Below are positions 1 to 6,632 of a stretch of 9,432 bases of DNA, one piece after another. The notes beneath the pieces are model-generated. The model was not told the origin of the DNA and searched no databases. It worked only from the letters and a program-made list of their open reading frames with translations. Each line of letters opens with the position of its first letter. The stretch's first letter is position 1. The stretch lies in contig JABDIP010000413.1 in assembly GCA_013003675.1 (NCBI GenBank), positions 1 to 9,432 on the forward strand. The letters are read 5' to 3'. A program made the translations under genes and the position numbers. Source of the stretch: Inquilinus sp. (GTDB taxonomy: Bacteria > Pseudomonadota > Alphaproteobacteria > DSM-16000 > Inquilinaceae).

Positions 1-698
1 TCACGGGGCGGGGCGGCGGGCTCCGTCTGCGAAAGACCGTCGTCGAAGACCGGTGTGTTCTCGGCCCGGGGCGGCGACTCGGTTGCTGTCGGTTCGGGAG
101 CCCGCTCCCGGGGCGGCGGAACTTCGAAATCGGAGAAGGCCGGTCCGATTGTCGGTTTTGCCTCCGGCTCCTCGCGCGGCGGCGGCTCGGCGGATGTCGT
201 GGGCTTGCCGAACAGCGCATCCGTATCGCCGCCGGAACGGGCATTCTGGCTCGGCTTTTCGGCAAACAGCGGATCGTCGCCGCCGAGCAGGGCGTCGCGC
301 GGTTCGCGGGCGGCGGCTTCGTCGGTTGCCGGCGGCTCTGATACCGGCTGCGGCTCGGGCCGAAGCGGGGCGGGCCCGTCGAGCGGTTCCTCGGCCGACC
401 AGTCGAGCGGCTGCTTGCCCAGGTCGCTGGACGGCGGCGAGTCCCACAGGCTGTCTTCCGGCTTCGGTCGCGGGGCGTGGTTCACCGTCCCCCTCGGCGG
501 AATCGGGGGGGCATCCTGCTCGGTCGTCGGCGCCCGCTCGCCAGACTTGTCGCCGTCACCGTCCTGGTCTTCCAGGCGCGTGACGATCAGTTTAAGCGCG
601 GCGGCGAAATCGTCAGCGGAAACATCCGCCTCGGCATCGGCCGAGTCGGCATCGGTCCGGTTCCCCTGCTCCGGTCGTTCCGGCGGGGTCCCGATCAT
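1..698 (-). CDS. Unrecognised Pro/Asp/Glu-rich, probably disordered protein (C-terminus outside window)
   Basis: An open minus-strand frame starts at ATG 698-696 and stays open for 232 codons to the left edge, so the C-terminus is missing. A GGAG lies about 7 nt upstream of the ATG within GGAGTAAAGGG, a good ribosome binding site. The N-terminus is acidic (DADSADAEADVSADD), then residues 29-46 (DDFAAALKLIVTRLEDQD) could form a short amphipathic helix. From residue 50 on the protein is dominated by Pro, Glu, Asp, Ala and Arg, with no cysteine, membrane segment or signal peptide, as expected for an intrinsically disordered region. Short related motifs recur: DDPLFAEKP (141-149) and DTDALFGKP (158-166). 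I do not recognise the family and assign no function. A structured domain could lie in the missing part. The frame was chosen over overlapping open frames because it alone combines a good ribosome binding site, a coherent low-complexity composition and a start just inside the intergenic region. Confidence 0.7.
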   Translation of the reverse strand, partial: MIGTPPERPEQGNRTDADSADAEADVSADDFAAALKLIVTRLEDQDGDGDKSGERAPTTEQDAPPIPPRGTVNHAPRPKPEDSLWDSPPSSDLGKQPLDWSAEEPLDGPAPLRPEPQPVSEPPATDEAAAREPRDALLGGDDPLFAEKPSQNARSGGDTDALFGKPTTSAEPPPREEPEAKPTIGPAFSDFEVPPPRERAPEPTATESPPRAENTPVFDDGLSQTEPAAPPR

Positions 699-752
699 CC
701 CTTTACTCCATGCATGGGCGCGGTATCCGGCGTTCTTTCAGCCCCGTATCGG

Positions 753-781
753 CTTTTATTGTGTCTTCAATGAGACTGCAA
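753..781 (-). promoter_or_regulatory. Candidate sigma70-type promoter for the 1-698 gene
   Basis: On the minus strand TTGCAG (781-776) is separated by 17 nt from TAAAAG (758-753). The -35 matches TTGACA at 3 of 6 positions and the -10 matches TATAAT at 4 of 6. Transcription would start near 746 and leave a leader of about 48 nt before ATG 698. The segment is distinctly more AT-rich than its surroundings. A perfect 10-bp palindrome, CCATGCATGG (708-717), lies in the predicted leader. This is a pattern match only. Confidence 0.3.
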
Positions 782-820
782 TGGCGGCAGTATGGCCGCA
801 AGTCGCCCGTCTCGGCCATG

Positions 821-849
821 TTGCGGCCCGCAATCGAACTGAGTATGGT
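821..849 (+). promoter_or_regulatory. Candidate promoter of the tRNA-Gln gene
   Basis: TTGCGG (821-826), a 17-nt spacer, then TATGGT (844-849) gives a plausible housekeeping promoter. The predicted start is near 856, about 9 nt before the mature tRNA 5' end. The segment after the -10 (cgccgcccgtccgc) is very GC-rich, like the discriminators of stringently controlled stable-RNA promoters. A short inverted repeat, TTGCG-GCC-CGCAA (821-833), overlaps the -35. Position and spacing are good, but this is inference from sequence pattern only. Confidence 0.45.
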
Positions 850-864
850 GCGCCGCCCGTCCGC

Positions 865-939
865 TGGGGCGTAGCCAAGTGGTAAGGCAGCGGTTTTTGG
901 TACCGCCATTCGCAGGTTCGATCCCTGCCGCCCCAGCCA
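865..939 (+). tRNA. tRNA-Gln (anticodon TTG)
   Basis: A complete cloverleaf can be drawn by eye. The acceptor TGGGGCG (865-871) pairs with CGCCCCA (929-935), followed by discriminator G936 and encoded CCA (937-939). The D-stem GCC (874-876) pairs with GGC (886-888). The anticodon stem GCGGT (890-894) pairs with ACCGC (902-906) around the loop TTTTGGT, so the anticodon is TTG (897-899) and it reads CAA/CAG. There is a five-base variable loop (907-911). The T-stem GCAGG (912-916) pairs with CCTGC (924-928) around TTCGATC. The U-A first acceptor pair is typical of bacterial tRNA-Gln. No U-rich terminator follows; the 57 nt to the next gene is GC-rich. Confidence 0.97.
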
Positions 940-996
940 ATCTCGCACCGCCGCCCGCCGCGCCCGGCCGGCGCGCGATTCCCCGGGGTACATCTG

Positions 997-1776
997 ATGT
1001 TGCACGGGCTCGACAGGCTGCTCGCCACGATCGAAGGCGGCACCCTCGACGAAGCGGCCCTCTACCGGCAGGAGCGCCTCTATCGCGGTCCGGCCCGGCG
1101 TGCCGGTGCCCCCGGTGTATTGGAATGTCCGATCTGCGGGCAGCGCGCGGCGCGATTCCTGCGATTCGGTTTGGCCGGCCGCCGCAATGCGCAGTGTCCC
1201 GGCTGCGGCTCGGTCGAGCGACATCGCATGTTGTGGCTCTATCTGGGTCAGCACACCGATCTGTTGCGGGCTCGTCACCGGGTTCTGCACACCGCCCCGG
1301 AGAGTTGCTTCGAGGCGCGGCTTCGGGCCCGGCCCAATCTGCGTTATCGCAGCGTCGACCGCTACAACCCGGCGGCGGACGTCCAGGCCGACCTGATCGA
1401 CCTGCCATTCGCCGACGGCGACTTCGACGTGCTGCTGACCTCGCACGTGCTGGAGCATATCCGCGACGACCGCGCGGCGATGGCCGAGCTTGCCAGGGTC
1501 GTGCAGCCGGGCGGCTGGGCGGTCGTGATGGTGCCCTACGATCCCCGGCGGCCGCGGACGGAGGAGGGGGCCGACATCGACGACCCGGCCGAGCGCATGG
1601 CGCGGTTCGGCCATCCCTTCCACTTTCGGATCTATGGCGCCGACCTGTCGGCCCGGCTCGCGGAGGTCGGGTTCGATGCGACCGTGATCGATTCGCGGCG
1701 GCTGTTCAGCCCGCACCGCCGCCGCCGCTTTCGCATCAACCGGAACTATCTGCTGCGCTGTCGCCGGGTCGGCTAG
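997..1776 (+). CDS. Class I SAM-dependent methyltransferase with N-terminal zinc-ribbon-like module
   Basis: The protein is 259 aa. The N-terminus carries CPIC at 44-47 and CPGC at 67-70, the latter within CPGCGSVERHR, a four-Cys zinc-ribbon-like module seen ahead of many uncharacterised bacterial methyltransferases. The Rossmann core follows: VLHTAPE (96-102, the motif I region), the acidic strand end YRSVDRY (117-123), DLIDLPFADGDFD (132-144), then LLTSHVLEHIRDD (146-158), the post-strand-4 motif of the Methyltransf_11 family, and LARVVQPGGWAVVMVP (165-180). A late HPFHFRIYG (206-214) is typical of this subfamily. The substrate cannot be read. ATG 997 has only a weak GGGG 8 nt upstream. It lies 57 nt after the tRNA, so it may be read through from the tRNA promoter, though this is not shown. 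Its stop overlaps the stop of the convergent gene. Family confidence is high; biological role is unknown. Confidence 0.9.
   Translation: MLHGLDRLLATIEGGTLDEAALYRQERLYRGPARRAGAPGVLECPICGQRAARFLRFGLAGRRNAQCPGCGSVERHRMLWLYLGQHTDLLRARHRVLHTAPESCFEARLRARPNLRYRSVDRYNPAADVQADLIDLPFADGDFDVLLTSHVLEHIRDDRAAMAELARVVQPGGWAVVMVPYDPRRPRTEEGADIDDPAERMARFGHPFHFRIYGADLSARLAEVGFDATVIDSRRLFSPHRRRRFRINRNYLLRCRRVG
1773..1776. other. Shared CTAG: overlapping stop codons of two convergent genes
   Basis: CTAG is its own reverse complement. The plus-strand methyltransferase stops at TAG 1774-1776 and the minus-strand membrane protein stops at TAG 1775-1773. The genes therefore meet with a 4-bp overlap and no intergenic space, so any terminator for either transcript must lie inside the opposite gene. 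Confidence 0.9.
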
Positions 1777-3881
1777 CGGCCTTCCCGCCGCCAGGCGGCC
1801 ATCAGGCCGCCGATCGCCAGCAGCAGGACCGCCGCCGGCGGCAGCAGCGATGCCTCGCGGGCGCCGGTCACCAGATAATCGCCATTGGCGCGCAGCCCGA
1901 TCCAGTTGCGCCCGGCGGCGTCGCGCTCCGGCCGGACCTGGCGGACCGCCGGCACGCCGTCCTCCGCCAGCCAGAACTGGCCGCCGCCGGTCCCGTCGGT
2001 CACCGGGGCCAGATGCTCGCCGGTCGTGCGCACATCGGACAGTTCCGGTGGGTTCAGACGGCCGACGACGGCGAGGGCGGTGTGCTCGCCATCCTCGATG
2101 CGGAAGATGCCCGGCTCCCCGGCGATGTAGTCGGCGACCGTGCGGCCGGGCGCCTCGGGGCCCAGCGCGACCGTCTCGGTGGCGCCGGAGGGCGTGGTCA
2201 CCCGCACCTCGCCGACGTCGCGCTCCAGGCTGCGCCGTTCGATGCGGATCTGCCGGTCGTCGACGCTGGCGCGCAAATCCTCCTCCTCCAGCTCCGGCTC
2301 CTTCATCAGCCAATGGGCGAGCCGGCGCAGCAATTCCGATTGCGGGCCGCCGCCCTCGTAGCCGCGCGACCACAGCCACATGTGGTCGCTCATTAACTGC
2401 GCGACGCGGCCTTCGCCGACCCGGTCGAGGATCAACAGCGGGCGGGCGGAGGACCCTTCCATCACCGTGGCGCCGCTGGTCGGCACCACGTCCACCATCC
2501 TGAACCAGCGTCCCCAGCCGACCGCCTCGGCGCCGGGCCGGGTGCCGGTCAGCCCGACCGAGTCGCGATAGGCCTCGCGCAGATCGGCGGTGACCGGGTG
2601 GCGCAGGCCGAGATCGGTGATGTCGGGCCGATAGCCCTCCTCGAACACCTGCCCGGTCGGCTCGCCCGGCAGCACGGTGCCGAGCGGCGTGCGGTACAGG
2701 CTGAAACCGGCGGCGAATTGCGGTCCGCTCGCCTCCAGAAAGGCACCGCCGGTCTCGACGTAGTTGGCGATGTTGCTGAGATAGAGGTTGGGCAGCACGC
2801 CACGCCGGCGATAGCGGTCGAAGATGATCAGGTCGAATTCGCCGAGCCTGAGTTCGAACAACTCGCGGATCGGGAACGAGATCAGCGACAGTTCGCTGAT
2901 CGGCGTGCCGTCCTGCTTCTCCGGTGGCCGCAGGATGGTGAAATGCACCAGATCGACACTGGGGTCGGATTTCAGGATGTTGCGCCAGGTGCGCTCGCCG
3001 GGATGCGGTTCGCCGGAGACCAGCAGCACGCGGAGCCGGTCGCGCACGCCGTTGACGACGATCGCGGCGCGGTTGTTGGCCAGCGTCAACTCCTGCGGGG
3101 CGGCGACGACCTCCATCTCGATCACCGTCGGGCCGCCATGCTCGAGCATGAAGGTCAGGTCGTAATCCTGTCCGACCGGGACCTGGAACGCCTGCGGCGT
3201 GCCGCCGTCCTGGCTGGCGGTCACCGTCACCAGGCCACTGCCGCCGCGGTTCGGCAGGTCGTCGACCCGCACCGTGGCGACGATGTCGCGGCCGACCAGC
3301 CCGAAGGCCGGCGCCTGGGTCACCACCAGCCGGCGGTCGGCCTCGTCGCGGTCGCCGGTCAGCAGCGTATGGATCGGTCCCATCGCCTGCAGCGCATCGA
3401 GCGTCTCGGGCACATCGTGGACCTGTCCGTCGGTCAGCAGGATGGTGCCGGCGACCCGGTGCCGCGGCACGTCGGCCAGGGCGTTGTCGAGCGTCTCGAA
3501 CAGCCGGGTCTCGCCGAGTTGGCGGTTCGATTCGATGCCGGTGCGCACGATGCGCAAATCGAGGTTCTCGAGGGTGCCGAGGGCGGCGGTCAATTCGTCG
3601 AGCGCCCGGTCGGCGCGGCCGCCGCGGGTACCGATCGCCTGGCTCGGGGATTCGTCGATAACGACCACCGCCACGTCGGCGATCGGCTCGCGCTCCTCCT
3701 GGACCAGTGACGGATTGGTCAGCGCCGCCGCCAGACCGGCCATCACCAGCAACCGCCAGCCAAGGCCGCGCGCCCGGCGCACCATGCCGACCAGCAGGAT
3801 CAACAGGGCGGCGCCGAAGAGCGGCCCCAATACTCCCCAGGGCAGCATCGGCGCGAAGGCGATCGAGGCGGATTCAATCAT
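1773..3881 (-). CDS. Membrane-anchored vWA / class I glutamine-amidotransferase-like protein, last gene of MoxR operon
   Basis: The protein is 702 aa. Two N-terminal hydrophobic segments (about 13-34 and 43-57) are separated by a basic RRARG loop. A third (about 678-697) precedes the basic tail RREGR. By the positive-inside rule the roughly 620-residue middle is periplasmic. A vWA-like region begins at AVVVIDESPS (71-80), where D76-x-S78-x-S80 is a full MIDAS motif, and continues to ILLTDGQ (147-153). A second region from RVLLVSGEPHPGERT (284-298) through FDLIIFDRY (349-357) to NIANYVETGGAFLEASG (370-386) has the look of the GATase-1-like fold common in such proteins. There is no cysteine at all, so Cys-dependent amidotransfer is impossible. 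ATG 3881 was chosen because it forms an ATGA overlap with the upstream stop; 60 further in-frame codons upstream read as out-of-frame sequence of the preceding gene. It probably partners the preceding membrane protein. Biochemical function is unknown. Confidence 0.9.
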   Translation of the reverse strand: MIESASIAFAPMLPWGVLGPLFGAALLILLVGMVRRARGLGWRLLVMAGLAAALTNPSLVQEEREPIADVAVVVIDESPSQAIGTRGGRADRALDELTAALGTLENLDLRIVRTGIESNRQLGETRLFETLDNALADVPRHRVAGTILLTDGQVHDVPETLDALQAMGPIHTLLTGDRDEADRRLVVTQAPAFGLVGRDIVATVRVDDLPNRGGSGLVTVTASQDGGTPQAFQVPVGQDYDLTFMLEHGGPTVIEMEVVAAPQELTLANNRAAIVVNGVRDRLRVLLVSGEPHPGERTWRNILKSDPSVDLVHFTILRPPEKQDGTPISELSLISFPIRELFELRLGEFDLIIFDRYRRRGVLPNLYLSNIANYVETGGAFLEASGPQFAAGFSLYRTPLGTVLPGEPTGQVFEEGYRPDITDLGLRHPVTADLREAYRDSVGLTGTRPGAEAVGWGRWFRMVDVVPTSGATVMEGSSARPLLILDRVGEGRVAQLMSDHMWLWSRGYEGGGPQSELLRRLAHWLMKEPELEEEDLRASVDDRQIRIERRSLERDVGEVRVTTPSGATETVALGPEAPGRTVADYIAGEPGIFRIEDGEHTALAVVGRLNPPELSDVRTTGEHLAPVTDGTGGGQFWLAEDGVPAVRQVRPERDAAGRNWIGLRANGDYLVTGAREASLLPPAAVLLLAIGGLMAAWRREGR
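1794..1811. repeat. 7-bp GC inverted repeat downstream of the methyltransferase stop
   Basis: GGCGGCC (1794-1800), loop ATCA, GGCCGCC (1805-1811) is a perfect hairpin 17 nt after the methyltransferase stop. It sits inside the 3' end of the convergent coding sequence. No T-tract follows on the plus strand, so it is at best a weak or factor-assisted transcription end for the methyltransferase. It could also be ordinary coding sequence in GC-rich DNA. Confidence 0.3.
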
Positions 3882-6625
3882 TGTCCGAGCCGCTCCAGGA
3901 TGGCGGGCACGTGCACCTGGTCGGCCTTGTAGTTGCCGGTCAGCGTATACATCACCAGGTTGACGCCGAAGCGATAGGCCATCTCCCGCTGCTGCTCGCC
4001 GCCCGGCACCACCGGGAAGGACGGCGCGCCGGAGGCGCTGACCGCCCAGGCGCTGGCCCAATCGTTGGCGCCGATGATCACCGACGAGACGCCGTCATTC
4101 ACCCGCTCCCGCGCGTTCTCCACCCAGAGCGGCCCGCCGGCATAGCGGCCGGGGAAATCCTGCATCAGGTAGAACGCCTTGGTCAGCACGTGATCCGGCG
4201 GCACCGGCTCCAGGGGCGGGATGTCCAGCCCTTCGGTCAGGGTGCGCAGGCGCTGGGCGCCGGGACCGCTGGTGCCGCCCCCCAGCGCCTGGTCGCGGGT
4301 GTCGAACAGGATGGTGCCGCCATTGCGCAGATAGTCGTTCAGCCGGTCGATCGTCGCCTCCGACAACGCCGCCTGCTCCGGCAGCACCGGCCAGTAGAGC
4401 AGCGGGAAGAAGGCCAACTCGTCGACCGCCACATCGACGCCGATCGCCCCCTCCGCCTCGACCGCGGTGCGGGCGAACAGCACCGCGCTCAGCCCGTCGA
4501 GCCCGGCCTGGCTGACCTCGTCGACCTGGCGCAGGCCGGTCACCACATAGGCGAGATAGGTGCCGTTGGCGGCCTCGATGGCCATCTCGTCGCCCATCTG
4601 GGCGCGTGCCGCCGGCGCCGGGAACAGCCCGCCGGCCAGCGCCACGACGACGATCGCCGCGGTGCCGGCGGCGCGCCGGACCGGTACCGCGAACAGGCCG
4701 CGCAGCGCCATGGCGATCGCCATGTCGAGCACGGCGACCGCCAGCGCGACCGCCAGCAGCCAGGGCATCAGGTCGATCTCGCCGCGCGGCGCGTAGTCGC
4801 TCACCGCGACGCCGCCGGGCAGGTCCTGCAGCCGCCGCATCGTCTCGACGCTGCCGCCCAGATTCAGCGCCCGGCGCGCCTCTTCGGTGCCGTAGAAGCC
4901 GGGCGGATGCTCCGGCCCGACCCGTGCCTCGGCCAGGCCGCCGGCCTGGATCGGCACGGCGGTCGCGCCCGGCGCCACCAGCCGGCCCAGGCCGTCGAGC
5001 AGCAGCAGCGGTTTCAGGGTCCGGGTGCCGCCGTCGCCGGCGATGCCCTCGCTCATCGCGACGATGCGCCGCAACATGTCGACGAACAGGCCGGAGATCG
5101 GCAGGTTCGACCATTCCGGGCCGGCCGTCGTGTGGACCAGGACCAGCCAGCCGCCGCGCCCGTCCGGGCCGCGCCGCTCGGCGGTCACCAGCGGCGTCCC
5201 GTCGGCCAGCCGGGCCCAGGTCTTGCCGGCCAGGTCGAGCGAGGGTTCGGCCAGCACCTGGCGCTCGATCAGCACCTCCGGCGGCACGGCCAAGCCGTGG
5301 AACGGGCTGTCCTCGTCGAAGGTCGCCAACGGCATCGGCTCGGTCCAGGAGAGCGTGCCGGTCAGCACCCGGTCGCCATAGCGCAGCCGGACCGGCACCA
5401 GCGGGTCCGGGTTGGCGGCGAGCAGCGGCCCGGCGAACCGGACCAGCACGCCGCCCTCGGCGATCCAGTCGTCGATCGCCGTCCGGTCCTCGGTTGTCAG
5501 CCCGCCGGTATCCGGCAGCACCATGACGGCGACACGGCTCTCCAGCAGGTCCAGCACCTCGCCGAGGCGCACCTCGCTATAGGGTTCCAGGGCGCGGCCA
5601 AGATAGTGCATCTCGGTCAGCAGCGGCTGCGGCGCGCGCTCCGCGCCGGCGCCGATCAGGCCGACCGGCCGCCGTCGCCAGCGTTCGTCGAGCAGGGCGA
5701 CAGCGCCGGCGGTGGTCTCGCCCTCGATTTCCAGCCGGATCGCCTGGTTGCGCAGCTCGACCGGCAGGTCGATCGGTGCCTCGGCGACGGTCTCGCCGGC
5801 CTCGAAGGCGATCTGCTGGCGGTGGAGCAGGCGGCCGTCGCCGGCGGTGACCCGCAGCCAAACCGGCCCGGTCGGTCCGTCCAGCCCCTCGACGCGGCGG
5901 ATCCGGGCGATCAGCTCGGCGCCGGCGGCGGCCGGCGGGTGCAGCAGATGCGGCGACTGCGCCGCGCTCGGCAGCACGATCTCGGCGCTGCCCAGGCGCT
6001 GCAGCCGCTGGGCCAGCGGAACGACGGCGTCGTCGTCCAGCCCGTCGGTCAGCCACACGGCGTGCGCCGAGCCTTCCAGTCGCAGATCCCGCAAGGCGGC
6101 CAGCGCCGCGCCGCGGTCGGTCGGCCACGGCACCGGCGTCAGGGTCTCCATCAGCCCGCGCGCCTCGGCCGGGCGCAACAGGCCGCTCGGCTCGGGCCTT
6201 TCGCCCGGCACCCGTGCGGCGGTGGGCAGCACGATCAGCCGCCGCCCCTCGCGGTCGGCGCGGTCGATCACCTGTTCGAGCTGCCGGCGGCGGGCCGGCC
6301 AGTCGCGTGCCGCGGCCCAGCCATTGTCGACCACCAGCAGCACCGGTCCGCTGCCCGGCAGATCGGCGCCGGGATTGAGCAGCGGGCGGGCCAGGGCGAG
6401 GATGATCATCGCCGCCAGCGCCAACCGCATCAGCAACAGCCACCAGGGCGTGCGGTCCGGGGTCTCCTCGCGGGCGGTCAGGTCGTAGAGCAGGCGTATC
6501 GCCGGGAAACGCAACAGCCGCGGTGCCGGCGGCGTCACCCGCAGCAGCCAATAGATCAGCGGCAGGATGCCGAGGGCGAGCAGCAGCCAGGGCGTGGCGA
6601 AGACGAGCGGTCCGAGCGTCAGCAT
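3878..6625 (-). CDS. BatA N-terminal / DUF4159 membrane protein
   Basis: The protein is 915 aa. Residues 1-85 match the Bat N-terminal region: hydrophobic segments about 10-29 and 61-80 around an Arg-rich loop (PRLLRFPAIRLLYDL) and ending ARPLLNP. A vWA-like region follows (GPVLLVVDNGW, 93-103), but the MIDAS triad D-x-S-x-S is absent (D-N-G-W-A). A GATase-like segment lies around 320-400 (AIDDWIAEGGVLVRFAG). Two more hydrophobic segments (about 617-643 and 652-672) precede the C-terminal DUF4159 domain (about 686-905), recognised by LLYWPV (742-747), NGGTILFDTRD (768-778), DFPGRYAGGPLWVE (823-836), IIGANDWASAWA (850-861) and RFGVNLVMYTLTGNYK (885-900). The charge pattern places both large soluble parts in the periplasm. 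No cysteine is present. ATG 6625 has a GGAGGA site 10 nt upstream and starts 7 nt after the DUF58 stop. Residues 650-676 resemble a signal peptide with an ARA-Q cleavage site. Substrate and role are unknown. Confidence 0.93.
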   Translation of the reverse strand: MLTLGPLVFATPWLLLALGILPLIYWLLRVTPPAPRLLRFPAIRLLYDLTAREETPDRTPWWLLLMRLALAAMIILALARPLLNPGADLPGSGPVLLVVDNGWAAARDWPARRRQLEQVIDRADREGRRLIVLPTAARVPGERPEPSGLLRPAEARGLMETLTPVPWPTDRGAALAALRDLRLEGSAHAVWLTDGLDDDAVVPLAQRLQRLGSAEIVLPSAAQSPHLLHPPAAAGAELIARIRRVEGLDGPTGPVWLRVTAGDGRLLHRQQIAFEAGETVAEAPIDLPVELRNQAIRLEIEGETTAGAVALLDERWRRRPVGLIGAGAERAPQPLLTEMHYLGRALEPYSEVRLGEVLDLLESRVAVMVLPDTGGLTTEDRTAIDDWIAEGGVLVRFAGPLLAANPDPLVPVRLRYGDRVLTGTLSWTEPMPLATFDEDSPFHGLAVPPEVLIERQVLAEPSLDLAGKTWARLADGTPLVTAERRGPDGRGGWLVLVHTTAGPEWSNLPISGLFVDMLRRIVAMSEGIAGDGGTRTLKPLLLLDGLGRLVAPGATAVPIQAGGLAEARVGPEHPPGFYGTEEARRALNLGGSVETMRRLQDLPGGVAVSDYAPRGEIDLMPWLLAVALAVAVLDMAIAMALRGLFAVPVRRAAGTAAIVVVALAGGLFPAPAARAQMGDEMAIEAANGTYLAYVVTGLRQVDEVSQAGLDGLSAVLFARTAVEAEGAIGVDVAVDELAFFPLLYWPVLPEQAALSEATIDRLNDYLRNGGTILFDTRDQALGGGTSGPGAQRLRTLTEGLDIPPLEPVPPDHVLTKAFYLMQDFPGRYAGGPLWVENARERVNDGVSSVIIGANDWASAWAVSASGAPSFPVVPGGEQQREMAYRFGVNLVMYTLTGNYKADQVHVPAILERLGQ

Positions 6626-6632
6626 GGCCGGG

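Noticed and set aside
708..717. Perfect palindrome CCATGCATGG
   Set aside because: It is a single 10-bp site with no second copy nearby. It could be an operator but is too short to call.
55..885. A 276-codon Ser/Gly-rich plus-strand open frame opposite the left-edge gene
   Set aside because: It has no clear ribosome site, crosses the promoter region and enters the tRNA. It mirrors the Pro/Glu-rich codons of the minus frame, which has a good ribosome site.
865..996. tRNA-Gln as an integration site of a mobile element
   Set aside because: No integrase, no direct repeat of the tRNA 3' end elsewhere in the window and no change in base composition beside it.
703..2379. A 558-codon minus-strand and a 505-codon plus-strand open frame over the tRNA and methyltransferase
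   Set aside because: Both run through the tRNA gene or its flank and lack motifs. The methyltransferase frame has full family signatures.
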